Source of the DNA: Rhynchospora pubera
Lineage: Eukaryota > Streptophyta > Magnoliopsida > Poales > Cyperaceae
Reading direction: 5' to 3'
Length of the DNA stretch: 64,000 nucleotides
Assembly: GCA_028095005.1 (NCBI GenBank)
Contig: CM051460.1
Coordinates: 15,423,501 to 15,487,500, forward strand
Within the stretch, counting starts at the first letter, position 1; the number at the start of each line of letters is the position of its first letter. The notes beneath the pieces were generated by a model, which had not been told where the DNA came from, searched no databases, and saw only the letters and a list, made by a program, of their open reading frames with translations. The position numbers and the translations under genes are program-made. Shown one piece after another: positions 1-9,910 of the stretch.

Positions 1-204
1 ACAAGATCCAATATCAGTTTTTTAAGACATGGTCTAATTTACACTCGCCTTCTTATTTCCCGATATATTCTAATTAAGTTTATAACATCCCAACGGAAGA
101 TACCATAAAATATTAGTTATTATAATTTCCTTCAAAACAAAAAGTGGAAAAAACAATAACAATTATTGTTGTCCAAACACATAACACACGTTGCACTTTT
201 AAAA

Positions 205-882
205 TTATAGAGAGCTCGACTCATGAAGAGTTAAGGCAAACAGCCTCAACACACCATAGGATATGGCCATGGCTACCCAACCCCCTAGCAAAACCCTTAC
301 TGCAGACTTCTTTGCGTTGGCACCCCCTAAAATTGCTCCGGCTGCCCCGGAACCGGCCAATGCTAGAGTTGTCACGACACAAACAACTGCTAACCTGATC
401 TCCCATGAATGAATAAAGGCACCAGCCAACAGAGGCAGTAGTGCACCTGATGCGAACGCCAGTGCTGAGGCCCCAGCAGCTTGTATTGGGCTCGGCAAAT
501 TCTCCTTCTCCTCCTTGGTCAACCCGGCCTCCTTGTCCTCCTTTTCTCTTTTCATCTGTGCCAGTTCGATATCGTATTGTGTGTATACTGAGACAAACTC
601 ACCGATTGCCATTGAGCATGCTCCCGCCACCAGGCCGGCCAGGCCTGAGACAATCATCGCTCTAGAAGAGCGGTTCACTGCTCCTACACCAATCATGAGT
701 GATGCAACGGAGACCAAACCATCATTGGCTCCTAGTACGGCTGCTCGCAGCCACTGGGCTCGACCAGAATAGTCGATTTCCTCAGGGTTCTGTGATTCTT
801 GTGTTTGAATTTGTTGGCTTTGTGGGTTTGGAGGTGGAGAGTTAGAGGCATGCACTTGTGAAGTGCTCATGCTGAAGGACAT
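205..882 (-). CDS. Vacuolar iron transporter homolog (VIT/CCC1 family, VTL type)
   Basis: Single-exon gene for a 225-residue membrane protein. Family members move iron or manganese into the vacuole or other compartments; the substrate here is inferred from family only. An N-terminal hydrophilic stretch rich in Ser, Pro and Gln (residues 1-37) precedes the family motif YSGRAQWLRAAVLGANDGLV (38-57), whose GANDG segment is typical of VIT proteins. About five hydrophobic segments follow (near 45-68, 74-97, 135-157, 161-187, 195-217), with a short charged cytoplasmic loop (108-130). That loop is much shorter than the metal-binding domain of true VIT1 proteins, as expected for the VTL/nodulin-21-like branch. 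The frame is open up to an ATG at 993, but a TATA box at 997-1004 puts transcription start near 970, so the ATG at 882 is chosen. An ATG at 870 would remove four residues. Confidence 0.88.
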   Translation of the reverse strand: MSFSMSTSQVHASNSPPPNPQSQQIQTQESQNPEEIDYSGRAQWLRAAVLGANDGLVSVASLMIGVGAVNRSSRAMIVSGLAGLVAGACSMAIGEFVSVYTQYDIELAQMKREKEDKEAGLTKEEKENLPSPIQAAGASALAFASGALLPLLAGAFIHSWEIRLAVVCVVTTLALAGSGAAGAILGGANAKKSAVRVLLGGWVAMAISYGVLRLFALTLHESSSL

Positions 883-996
883 GGATTTTTCTTTGAGGGA
901 ATGAGAAATGGTGAAAAGGAGTGTGTTGAGCACACGTTGGAGGAAGATTGGGGAAGTAGCTTTTTGGTGAATGATACTCGGTAGGCAGTACATGTA

Positions 997-1004
997 TATT
1001 TATA
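997..1004 (-). promoter_or_regulatory. TATA box of the VIT-like gene
   Basis: TATAAATA on the minus strand, about 115 bases before the chosen ATG. It is only four bases from the upstream in-frame ATG at 993, which would therefore lie ahead of the transcription start. This decides the start codon. Confidence 0.6.
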
Positions 1005-1457
1005 ATATTGAAGTTTACTTCTTCTTGAGAAAGACTTATTATTATAAGGACTACTTTTTTATTGTTGCAACAACTCATCACAAAATTGCAGCATAAAAGC
1101 TGGAACAGTTTTCAATTGTTTTTATGGAAAAGGAAAGCGATAGTTGTCTCAAAAAAGAGCTATAAATCACAAAGTTTAATGTAATTAGAAATTTTGAAAT
1201 GAAGGGACAAAAGAACAATTCTATCACAATTGCATGTCTATTACAGAACACGCACTTCTTGTAATTAAGTAAATTCTTCTGAACAAGAAAAGGTCCGTAG
1301 TATTGAGGTGGAGGATTAATTATCGGCAATTTTAGGAATTATAAGAATAATGTTAATTAATGTTGAAATTCAACACTTGATAGCCCTCAAAACTTTTGTA
1401 AATAGCCCTCAGAAATTCAACACTAAAAGATAATATGATTTAATTATATTATAAGGA
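1005..1457. other. Intergenic, upstream of the VIT-like gene
   Basis: AT-rich sequence with no supported gene. It presumably contains upstream promoter sequence of the minus-strand VIT-like gene. Confidence 0.5.
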
Positions 1458-1877
1458 GGTTGTAGTGCCCACAATTTAAATGTCTCGAAATACTCCAAAA
1501 CTCAATTTTTATTACTTTTTCCAAATATAAAAATCAAATTTCAAATTCAAACCATTGATCTTATTCTATATAACATGCGATTCATTTTCATATAAGTTTT
1601 ATAAATTTTGAAGATTATTTGATACTTGATCAAGACGCTAAAATATGAACATATTAGAACTAATCTATCATATTTAACTTGATTTGTTCATTATTCATTC
1701 TCTAGATCGAGTATCAAATTAACTCCAAAATTTACAAAACTTATGTGAAAACACATTGCTCGTTAAATTAAACAAAATTGACGGTTTGAATTTATCGTTT
1801 GAATTTTATATTTGACCAAAATAATAAAAAAATGAGTAAGAACATTTGGGGCATTCAAATTGTGGTCATTTGGAACC
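1458..1877. mobile_element. Fold-back MITE, copy 1
   Basis: About 420 bases whose two halves are inverted copies. The ends pair as GGTTGTAGTGCCCACAATTT on the left and the reverse complement of AAATTGTGGTCATTTGGAACC on the right. The interior pairs as TTTGATACTTGATCAA against GATCGAGTATCAAATTAA. The same arms and core recur at 41063-41482, so this is a repeat family. No clear target duplication was found. Confidence 0.65.
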
Positions 1878-2480
1878 CTTCTCTTTATATGCATAGGAAG
1901 AAATTTGACTCGAATGAGTTTTAAAATTAAAGGACTGTATATTTGTTACAACATTTGACGGAATATCAGGTATTTATAATTTTATGAAGTTTTTACACAA
2001 CTAATCAACTAATCTATAAGAGTAACATAGGCTTATAAACTTTCTTTAGTCGATTTAAAATAGTATTTTCAAGGTTGTTATGAAATATATTGTTATCTAT
2101 AATCTATTTATGTTCGTAGTAGATAGATTAGTAACTTGTGCATTAGTCGCATTGAATTTAAAATCATATTTCTTATTAGAAACTAAATTTTACCTTTTTG
2201 GAATTTTTTTCATTTTTTTTAGATTTTTAGAAATTAATTATTGCGGGATTCAAAATCTTTTGATAAAAATATTTAAATTGATAAAGAAAAATTAATTAGC
2301 AAAAAAATCGAAAAATTTACATTTAGTTTCAATATGAAGATCACAATATGTGATTTGTTTCGATTATTTTAACCTAAAAAATGAAAATTTGGACGCATTT
2401 CATAGACACATTCGAGCTTTGAACTCAATACTTCGGACTCTATCTCGAACTAAAAGGGGATCCCACTTTGGACTCGTAAT
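1878..2480. other. Intergenic AT-rich DNA
   Basis: No gene or clear element. Open frames here are rich in Phe, Leu, Ile and Asn, reflect base composition, and match no family I recognise. Confidence 0.4.
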
Positions 2481-2792
2481 TACGGCTGTCAATATACCAC
2501 TGTTTCGCACATTTTCATTTCGTTCCATCCAAACTGGAACAGAAATAGAGGAAAATTTTGTTTTATTTTTAAGGAATGGAATGAAAACGAAATACGGTTT
2601 TGTCAAAATTATCAAAACGGAACGGAACACGAAAATCAACTGATTTCAACGGAAAATGAAGAAGTGAAAAAGAAAACTGTTTCATTTACCGAAATGGAAC
2701 GAAAGTGATAGAATATTTTTATTTCGTTACCGAAATAGAACAAAAACGAAATAAATTTGCTCTATGGCCGTTCCCCACGTTTGACCGCCATA
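2481..2792. mobile_element. Non-autonomous hAT-type element with TIR near TAGGGGTG, copy 1
   Basis: The left end TACGGCTGTCAATA and the right end, read in reverse complement as TATGGCGGTCAAACG, form imperfect terminal repeats. Both sides carry the 8-bp duplication CTCGTAAT (2473-2480 and 2793-2800), the length made by hAT transposases. The interior is full of GAAACGAAAT/CGTTTCG words shared with the elements at 6829 and 26418. No transposase is present. Confidence 0.72.
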
Positions 2793-2850
2793 CTCGTAAT
2801 CCCTATATCGAAGATTCAAATGATTTATTTTAATCAAATGCTTAATAATA

Positions 2851-2920
2851 GTTGTATATTAAAATCTTGTTACAAAACCAATTTTTATAGTTTGTATATT
2901 AAAATCTTGTTACAAAACCA
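2851..2920. repeat. Two-copy tandem repeat of about 40 bases
   Basis: TTGTATATTAAAATCTTGTT occurs twice in a row, with TACAAAACCA after each copy. The SINE that follows is inserted at the end of the second copy. Confidence 0.7.
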
Positions 2921-3052
2921 GTTCTTGATCTAGTGGCAAAGAGCAATGCATCTTGAGTGAAAAATCGTAAGTTCGAAATCCAGTTGGAGTTTTTTATAGA
3001 CATTTAATTAAAAAAAAATTGGATGACTTAGAGCCCGAATTTATCTTTAAAG
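2921..3052 (+). mobile_element. tRNA-derived SINE, copy 1
   Basis: Starts GTTCTTGATCTAGTGGCAAA (A-box-like region) and contains AAGTTCGAAATCC, a good polymerase III B box. The 3' half ends TTGGATGACTTAGAGCCC plus an AT tail. AAAACCA flanks both sides (2914-2920 and 3053-3059), giving a short target duplication. The copy at 38282-38594 shares nearly the whole body. Confidence 0.7.
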
Positions 3053-3901
3053 AAAACCAATTTTTATATATATTATTTTCCCAATTTATTTACTATTTTT
3101 TGTATGATATTTTAATACGTACAAATGATATCTCCACAACATTGATTGCGATTTTCACGTGAATGCATTTGTAACTTTTACTTTACGTATAGCCGCCGTA
3201 AATGATACTTGCATATCCAAGTAAACAGCTAATTTAGTACCAGTTTGTAACAGAATGTTCACACAGCATCGTGAATGATCATCCCCGCATCATTATATTA
3301 CGCCAGGATTTAGGACACTCTGAATACATTAATTTGAGCTTTCTCCTTTACGTGTAGCTGCCGTAAATGACAATTAACTTAATCCAAATTATAACATTAT
3401 GTCCAACATCGTAAATAATCATGTCCTCAACGTTAATATTGAGCAAATATTTAAGGATTTTCTCGTGAATGTCTTTGAACTTTCTCTTTAATTAGGTGTA
3501 TGCTGGAAATGATAACTAAATATATAAGTTAATAATTAATATAGCAGAATTCCCAAAATCATGAATATCTTCGTACACAACATTAATTAATATTATGCCA
3601 GAATTAATTTAATTAGGATTCTCTCCTGAATGCATTAATTTAAACTTTCCTCTTTACGTATTGGCACCGCCGTAAAATTAAGGTATACTTACATAAATAA
3701 ATATAAGTAATTCATTTTTTTAATCCAAATTGTAACAGAATGCCCAACGTCATTAATTAATTTTTGCCAGTACTTAGGATTGTCATGGATGTTTTTGAAC
3801 TTTTCTATTTATGTGTAGAAGCGTAAATGATATGTAATTGTATACATATAATTGTAAGTTTGTAACAAATGTTCATAAATACTCCGGCATGCAGCACTTA
3901 A
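3053..3901. other. Intergenic DNA with degenerate repeated words
   Basis: No gene. Phrases such as TTTACGTATAGCCGCCGTAAATGATA, TTAGGATTCTCTCGTGAATG and AACAGAATGCCCAAC recur loosely about every 150-200 bases (near 3180, 3350, 3480, 3650, 3810). This suggests an old, decayed tandem array. Confidence 0.45.
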
Positions 3902-4059
3902 GGGGCCGTTTGGATCGCTTAGGAATAGGAGGATTTTCTATTCCTAGGCATAAAGTAGTGGAAAGTGTGTAATTTTGTGAAGAGTTTGAATTATTTATAA
4001 TAAATTTATGTCTAGAAATAGAAAATTTCTCCTATTCCCGTATGATCCAAACAGCCCCC
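3902..4059. mobile_element. Tourist-like MITE, copy a
   Basis: The ends GGGGCCGTTTGGATC and GATCCAAACAGCCCCC are inverted repeats. The interior carries the family core AAGTGTGTAATTTTGTGAAG. Related copies lie at 5280, 18541, 19634, 24450, 25444 and 26017. Confidence 0.75.
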
Positions 4060-5279
4060 AAGATATTACAACAAGTCCAGTACTGTTGCTCCTCTCAAGC
4101 AATATTATAATAAGCAGCGCGCATATGCATGTTCCCAAGTTCCAACTATTTACATTTTCTTGTTCTCATTAGCCATAAAATATTAATTACTCATTAAGAA
4201 TTAGGATATATATTTTAGTGTAATAAATCTCGTTATCAGCATATATATAAGTTATTCGTGATTAAATTAATTTTTTTTATAATGAATTTCTCTTTAGCAC
4301 TTGTCACATATTTATGTTAATTTTCTTAATAAGATTGAAATATAATTTGCTCGTGTTCTTAGAGCTGATGATCTGAATTGAATGATCAAATAAACAATCA
4401 TACTTTATTTGATGTCGACAACACACCACTACAACATCCAAATAAATATATTAAAATAAAAAAGAAAAACGATAACTGCCTCGATGTGCCACTCTCAGTC
4501 TCAGGTATATATTACTATCTGTTTTATTAGTTTGTTCAATTTCAACCCATGATGGAGGAGTTCCCATAAAACCAAAAAAATTTGTTCGTCTTTCCAGCAG
4601 CGAACGTACACCGTTTAACCTCTCTTTTGGAAGTTCATAATGCATTATTTATGTTCTTTTTTTTAATCATATACTAGGATTATGTTATCTATGTTCTCAA
4701 ACATTCACATTATGCATCATATTCTATTGGTAAATTGCAAAAAGAAAATTTTGAGCACGATCGCGTTTTATTTTATTTAACTATGTTTTGGATAAATTAT
4801 TAAGCATGACGAACTTATAATGTGTTAAAATCAACACATTGTTTGAATATAGGTTAATTTTGATAGGTTATTGCATGTAATTATCCAAAGAATATTCAAT
4901 TGCAAATGAACTTTGGTGCCATGTAATTTCTTAATTTTTCCTGTTTCCTTTTCTCAATACTAAAATTGTTGTGCGGCACTTTGACGGATTTAATGCATGC
5001 TAAGACAAATCTTGTTTGACCTAGTTCCGATTGAAAATTTATTGACACCATTAACGATGCAGAATAAAATTATGGGAATTACTTACGACAATCGTAAGAT
5101 TGCACAATCAGACAAATCACAGAGAGCGCGATCCCTCAATGCGACTCCTGTGATGCGACTCCCCTCACTTCTCTCTTTACTCACGCGACTCAAAATATTT
5201 TTCGACTCGCGTCGTCTCCCTCTCCTCATCTCTACTCTCCCTCACCCTCTATGGCTCCACCTATATTCTCCTCATTAGT
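4060..5279. other. Intergenic DNA, no recognised feature
   Basis: AT-rich to about 5100, then a pyrimidine-rich stretch with repeated GCGACTC words (5120-5270). I see no gene or defined element. Confidence 0.4.
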
Positions 5280-5548
5280 GGTATGTTTGGATGAGCCGGG
5301 AATAGGGAATAGGAATAAGGAATAGGAATAAGGAATAAGGAATTTCGGTTTGCGTGCTTATCCATATTCCTTATTCTTATACCATGATTTTGTTAGTATA
5401 GGAATAAGGGCCCAAATTCCTTATTCTTGTGTTGTTTGGGTTTGCGTGCTTATCCATATTCCTTATTCTTGTGTTGTTTGGGTTGCATAAGAATAAGAAT
5501 AAGCACGCAAATCGAAATTTCTTATTCCTGGCTCATTCAAACACACCC
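5280..5548. mobile_element. Tourist-like MITE, long copy with expanded arms
   Basis: GGTATGTTTGGATGAGCC at the left pairs with GGCTCATTCAAACACACCC at the right. The interior is made of GGAATAAGGAATAAGGAAT words and their complements, including a repeated TTGCGTGCTTATCCATATTC phrase (near 5350 and 5442). It belongs to the same 'TTTGGAT...ATCCAAA' group but has expanded simple-repeat arms. Confidence 0.6.
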
Positions 5549-5700
5549 TATGGCTCCATCTCCTCTCTCTCGCTCCCCTCTTCTCTCTCTCACGCCACCC
5601 TTTCGCTTCTTCAATTCAATTTCTCGTTCTCCTTATTTCATCTCGCGTATCTCTCCCTCTCTCTGTCATTATGAGTAAAGAGGAAGAAAGAAGACGATCA
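5549..5700. other. Pyrimidine-rich tract
   Basis: Rich in CTCTCTCT/CCCTC on the plus strand. Two overlapping open frames here are Ser/Leu/Pro-rich products of the base composition, not supported genes. Confidence 0.5.
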
Positions 5701-6295
5701 TATTCTGCTACGGTTTGAGAATAAATAAATAACTATAAAGGAGTAAATAACTAATATAGGGGAGTAAGTAATAACTCTTTGTGTAATTTTATTAAAGAGT
5801 AATTAAGCACTACGAGGGGCGTAAATAACAAGCACATGGGAGTAACTAAAAGAGTAGGAGTGAGTATTTATTAAGAATAAGGGAGTGAGTAATAATTGTT
5901 TGTGTAACTTTATTAGGGAGTAATTTAACACTATGAAGGGAGTAAATAATGAGTACATGAGAGTAACAAAATAGTAAAGTATTTATCAAGACTAAGGGAG
6001 TAGATATCATTCATATAAGATTCTGCTATTGGTTGCGATTAACTAAATAACTGTAAGGGAGTATGTAATGTTTATAAGAGAGTATCTAATACATTTAAGA
6101 GAGTGAATAACGTTCATATCTGATTCTGCTATTATTTGGAAGTAATTAAATACCAACAAGGGAGTAAATAATGGGTATAAGGAAGTATCTAATACATGTA
6201 AGAGAGTAAATAACATTCATATCTGATTCTGCTATTGGTTGGGAGTAACTAACTAACTATAAGGGAGTAATAATTAGTATAAGGAAGTATCTAAT
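5701..6295. repeat. Degenerate tandem repeats built on GGGAGTAAATAA
   Basis: GATTCTGCTATT starts units at 6019, 6122 and 6224, a period of 102-103 bases. An earlier related pair starts GAGTAAGTAATAACT near 5761 and GAGTGAGTAATAATT near 5884, a period of about 123. Units share AAGGGAGTA, GTATCTAATACA and AACATTCATAT words. Confidence 0.7.
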
Positions 6296-6720
6296 ACAGG
6301 AAAAAGAACAGTATGAGGAATGAGACGTTAAAAGGGAGAAATAGATGACAGGAAGGGGATGAGAGAGGTGCGAAGAAAAACAAGGTGAAAGGAGAGGAGA
6401 AGCAGGGTGAAGTGAAGGGCAGAGGCGCGAGGTAGAGGAGAAACAAGGGTGAAGGAAAGGGCAGAGGGGAGAAGAGGGGCAATAGCAGGGAAAAGGGCGA
6501 GGAAGGGATGAAAGAGATGAGAGTGGAAAGAGACGATGCTGGAGGGATGCGCTAGGGGAAGGGATGCTAGAGAAACACGAAGGAAAGAGAAGGAGATGGA
6601 GAGAGACACGCGTAAGAGGGTAAAGAAGGGGTCAGAAGGAGACGCACGAAGGAGGTGAGAGATATGCGTAGGAGGGGATAGAAAGGGAATGTGAGAGGAG
6701 CAGAAGCATTTCTATTTTTG
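6296..6720. repeat. Purine-rich (GA) tract
   Basis: Over 400 bases made almost entirely of A and G on the plus strand. Minus-strand open frames are Ser/Leu/Phe/Pro-rich by composition only. It may be the far arm of a decayed inverted element whose pyrimidine arm is 5150-5690; this is inferred. Confidence 0.6.
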
Positions 6721-6828
6721 GATGGGAGCAGATGAGCGTTTTTTACTAATTTAATAGGTGATTGCGTGATTGCCTTAGGGACTGATTGCAGTTATCAGCC
6801 CCGATAAATTATTTAGATCTCTAGTCTT

Positions 6829-7096
6829 TATGGCTGCATAACGTCTAAAACGACCACGAAAACGGTCGATTTCGTTAACCGTTTCGTTTTAAAACGAAAT
6901 TGATCACCCATTTGCGTTAACCGTTTCGTTCAAAACGAAACGGTCGAAATCACGAAAATACACATGGACGAAACTGTTCTAAGCTTTCGTTAACCGTTTC
7001 GTTTATAAAACGCAACAAAAAATCTTAACTGTTTCATTTCGTTTTGGACGAAACGAAACGAAAGGACGGTCGAAATGGTGACCGTTTTCACCCCTA
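6829..7096. mobile_element. Non-autonomous hAT-type element with TIR near TAGGGGTG, copy 2
   Basis: The left end TATGGCTGCATAACG and right end CGTTTTCACCCCTA are flanked by CTAGTCTT (6821-6828) and CTAGTCTC (7097-7104), an 8-bp duplication with one change. The left end matches the right end of the element at 26418-27094 in reverse complement, and the reverse also holds, so it is the same family in opposite orientation. The interior is dominated by CGTTAACCGTTTCGTT and its complement. Confidence 0.78.
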
Positions 7097-7360
7097 CTAG
7101 TCTCTATAGGTCATCAGGCCCACAATTAAAATTGGAACTTGAAGAGGCTTAAGGCCTTATTTATTATGGTCTTCATTTTGAATTCTAACATGGGCTATGA
7201 TAAAAGCCCATATTTGACGAATTGAAATATCTGAATCCAATCTAGACTTCGACAGTCTTAAATTTTATTTTCTGAAGATTGTAAACTAAATTCCCAATAC
7301 TGAGATGACTATTAGATGATAAGATAGGATACCATTGGAAATTCATTTTAGCTAGAATGA

Positions 7361-7685
7361 CTTTAATGCATGAATGAGGATGGAAACATGGAGCATTGAG
7401 TAATTTTAAAAAATTAATGGTTATAATGATGTAATTGACATAAAAAATTTGATGCTCCATATTTGCTTTCAAAAGATCAGATCTTTCAATTTTGGAATTT
7501 TCAAAAGATAAGAATAATCATAATGCATGACTAAGGATGGAGACATGGAGCTGTGAGCCTGTGAGTAATTTAATAAAAACATAATGGATAACAACGAAGT
7601 AATTGACATAGAAAATTTGTCGCTCTATATTTGCTTTCAAAATATAAGATCTTTCAATTTTGGAATTTTCAAAAGAGAAGAATAT
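7361..7685. repeat. Two-copy tandem duplication of about 160 bases
   Basis: The unit at about 7361-7517 is repeated at about 7518-7685. Shared phrases are AATTGACATA-AAAATTTG, ATATTTGCTTTCAAAA and ATCTTTCAATTTTGGAATTT. Confidence 0.75.
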
Positions 7686-8170
7686 TCGAAATCCAAATCT
7701 GGCTCAGTCAACTAAGTACAAACCAAATCCTGTTTTATTTGTAGACCGAATTTAACTTTATTCAAACTTTGAGCATACTTCGTTATTTAGCTATTCTGCT
7801 AATAATAATATCAGTTATTTTGTTCTGGTTTGACAGCTTATGTCAGTCATTTCTAAAAACCAAAATATTTTGCAATTTGTACAGAGAATTACTTAGAAAG
7901 GAATGACCTTCAATTATTTATTAATTTATTTATTTATATCTATTACTACCCTCTGTGTCTCAACTCTCAACACAGATTTAAGCCTTTTACAAAAAGCGTC
8001 CTTCAATAATTATTTTTCTCAATTACATCTTCTTTTATTGGATTACACAAATAATTATTGGATTGCACAAATAATGGGAATCCAACAATACTATAAAACT
8101 ACAAAAATTCAAACAACTCTATTTACCCCACAACCAATTAAAACAAATCAATATAACCAACATCAATCGC
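7686..8170. other. 3' flank of the LSU gene, part of the duplicated unit
   Basis: No gene. The sequence aligns by eye with about 17230-17628 of the second unit, for example TTATTCAAACTTTGAGCA against TTATTCAAAGTTTGGGCA. Confidence 0.55.
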
Positions 8171-8503
8171 CTAAAACAGAGAAGCTCCATTAATGGCTGT
8201 CAAACCAGATCGCACGAGAACCTTCTTCGCAAGCTCAAGCTGCTCAGACAACGCTTTAATATGGTGTCGGTACATGTGCACCTCTTCTATGGCCTCTGCT
8301 TCTAGCTCTCCTAGTTGCACACACAGCCTCTCCTCTGCTTCCTCTGCCAATCTCAGCCTCTCATTCGTTCTCTCAAGATCCACCATTAGAGCACCTTCCC
8401 TCTCTCTCCTCTCACTCAACTCCTTCTCCAACTCGGCATTTCTCCTCCTCAGATAGTCCATTTCGGCTTCCGCTTCAATGGGTTTTGTAGCTTTGATCGC
8501 CAT
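8171..8503 (-). CDS. LSU: LSU family protein (RESPONSE TO LOW SULFUR)
   Basis: Intronless gene for a 110-residue acidic, fully helical protein. LSU proteins are small plant-specific coiled-coil hubs induced by sulfur shortage and other stresses, and they bind partners in cytosol, chloroplast and nucleus. The family signature AEEAEERLCVQLGELEAE is at residues 53-70. Heptad-like Leu spacing runs from about 16 to 98 (DYLRRRNAELEKEL onward), followed by a short tail ending NGASLF. The length is usual for the family. A TATA box at 8594-8601 places a 5' leader of about 60 bases before the ATG. A TGACG site lies further upstream (near 8698-8704) and is kept in the duplicate. The broken second copy lies 9.5 kb away in the same orientation. 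Confidence 0.88.
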   Translation of the reverse strand: MAIKATKPIEAEAEMDYLRRRNAELEKELSERREREGALMVDLERTNERLRLAEEAEERLCVQLGELEAEAIEEVHMYRHHIKALSEQLELAKKVLVRSGLTAINGASLF

Positions 8504-8593
8504 TGTAGGTTGAGATTTCTAATTTAAGGGTTTAAGATGAGTTACTCTGTTTGTGTTCAACTTCGGTGGAGGAGGAGGGAAGTTTGGGTTCAA

Positions 8594-8601
8594 ATTTTAT
8601 A
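8594..8601 (-). promoter_or_regulatory. TATA box of LSU
   Basis: TATAAAAT on the minus strand, about 90 bases upstream of the ATG. The same CAAATTTTATAG context is conserved in the second unit near 18055-18065. Confidence 0.55.
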
Positions 8602-9729
8602 GAAGGATTGAGGATGGAAATGCGTCTAGGTTCAATGCATCTGCATTTGGAACGGAAATGTCAAATGTGCAGTGCTTGTGTGTGTTCGAGATGGGATTAC
8701 GTCACCACTTACTCCCAAATCCCAATGATCGAGTCAATTGTGCTCTATATTTTCCAGTGGCGAGATGATTAGAGAAATTGTGTAGCAGTTCAGTTTTTAC
8801 TTTGTGCTACTATGCAAATAAGTACCTCAAAAAACCAGAAACACGCATTACTTAGCTGGAAATCTGGAGAGAATCCGGACAAAATGAGTCGGACACTCAG
8901 AGCTGGTTTGTTGTGGATGAACTGAGCTGCGGCATGTGTGGCTATTGATTATTGGGCATTGGCAGAATGGCAGAGCACACCAAACTATTAATATTTTTTA
9001 GTGATTTTTTTTAAGAAATAAGGGTATTAATAATATTAATTCCAAAAAAGCAAATTAATAATATTTTTTAATATTATTATTTTAGCACCTCATGTAATCT
9101 TTTGTAAGTTTTGAGGAATTATATATATATAATACATGATTTACCTCAAATCATTAATAAATTTGACAAATTTATTTATTTATTAATTTAGTTGAAAGAC
9201 CATTTTTTCAACATGTTGTTTATATTTTAATAAAGAAATAAATAATCATATTATATTAAAAACCACCGCATAATTTCAGAATTAGAAATATTGGTGTTAT
9301 ATCCAATCCAATTCTGGTGGCACGCTACAGCAGGTGTCACGCATCACGAACCGTATGATCTTAATCGGACGGTTTATTTTTTACGGGTCTATCAATTTGT
9401 TACATGTATAGGACTCCATTTATCCATTAAATTTTGATCAGACGGTCAGGTGACGCGCTACACTAGGTGTCTCACGCCACACGATTTCAATTTGTGTTGT
9501 ATCCTATTTTACACTCCTGGCTTTTCGTGAAAGCAAAGTTCGGCCTCAATAGAGACGCCGCAAACCGCACAAGTTTGCTAAAGCTTTCCATTTTATTTTT
9601 TTGTTTGTTAGCTCAGTGGCTGTTTTCGAAGTATTGGAGGGCAGGAATCAAATTTGTGGAAGGGAATAATGTACCACGGTCTGTTTTTAGATAATGAGAT
9701 TCTTGGAAATCTGCCTTTATTATTATATC
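8602..9729. other. LSU upstream region within duplicated unit 1
   Basis: GATTACGTCACCACTTACTCCC near 8695 (TGACGTAA on the minus strand) is repeated as GGTTACGTCACCACTTACTCCC near 18150, a conserved candidate bZIP site. From about 9330 there is a piece of the common 'GATCNTAATCGGACGGTTTATTTTTTACGG' repeat, also seen near 21245 and 27150. No second gene is supported. Confidence 0.5.
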
Positions 9730-9910
9730 CAGTGGCGGATCTAGAAAAAATATCTAGGTGGGTCTGACAATCTCTGTTTAAGTCTTCAGCCCCACTTTCG
9801 AGTGCTCCAATGGCAGAAAAAATTAGCTGGGGCTAAAGGGGGGCTCCAAGGGCTCGACGGCGTGAGGTGGGGCTCTAGCCCCACCCGCCCCGGTGGTAGA
9901 TCCGCCCCTG
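9730..9910. mobile_element. hAT-type MITE with TIR CAGTGGCGGATCTA
   Basis: Starts CAGTGGCGGATCTA and ends TAGATCCGCCCCTG, an inverted pair. The 8-bp target duplication ATTATATC is perfect at 9722-9729 and 9911-9918. The interior has GGGGCTAAAGGGG / GGCTCTAGCCCC words. 181 bp, no coding capacity. Confidence 0.85.

Noticed and set aside
144..772. Plus-strand frames opposite the VIT-like gene
   Set aside because: Antisense shadows of a clear coding frame; some begin with non-ATG codons.
883..993. N-terminal extension of the VIT-like protein from the ATG at 993
   Set aside because: That ATG lies next to the TATA box and upstream of the likely transcription start.
2350..2643. 97- and 79-codon frames near 2.4-2.6 kb
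   Set aside because: They cross the border of the hAT-type element and match its repeats, not a protein family.
6291..6609. Minus-strand Ser/Leu/Phe/Pro-rich frames
   Set aside because: Product of the purine-rich tract on the plus strand; no start context, splice sites or family match.
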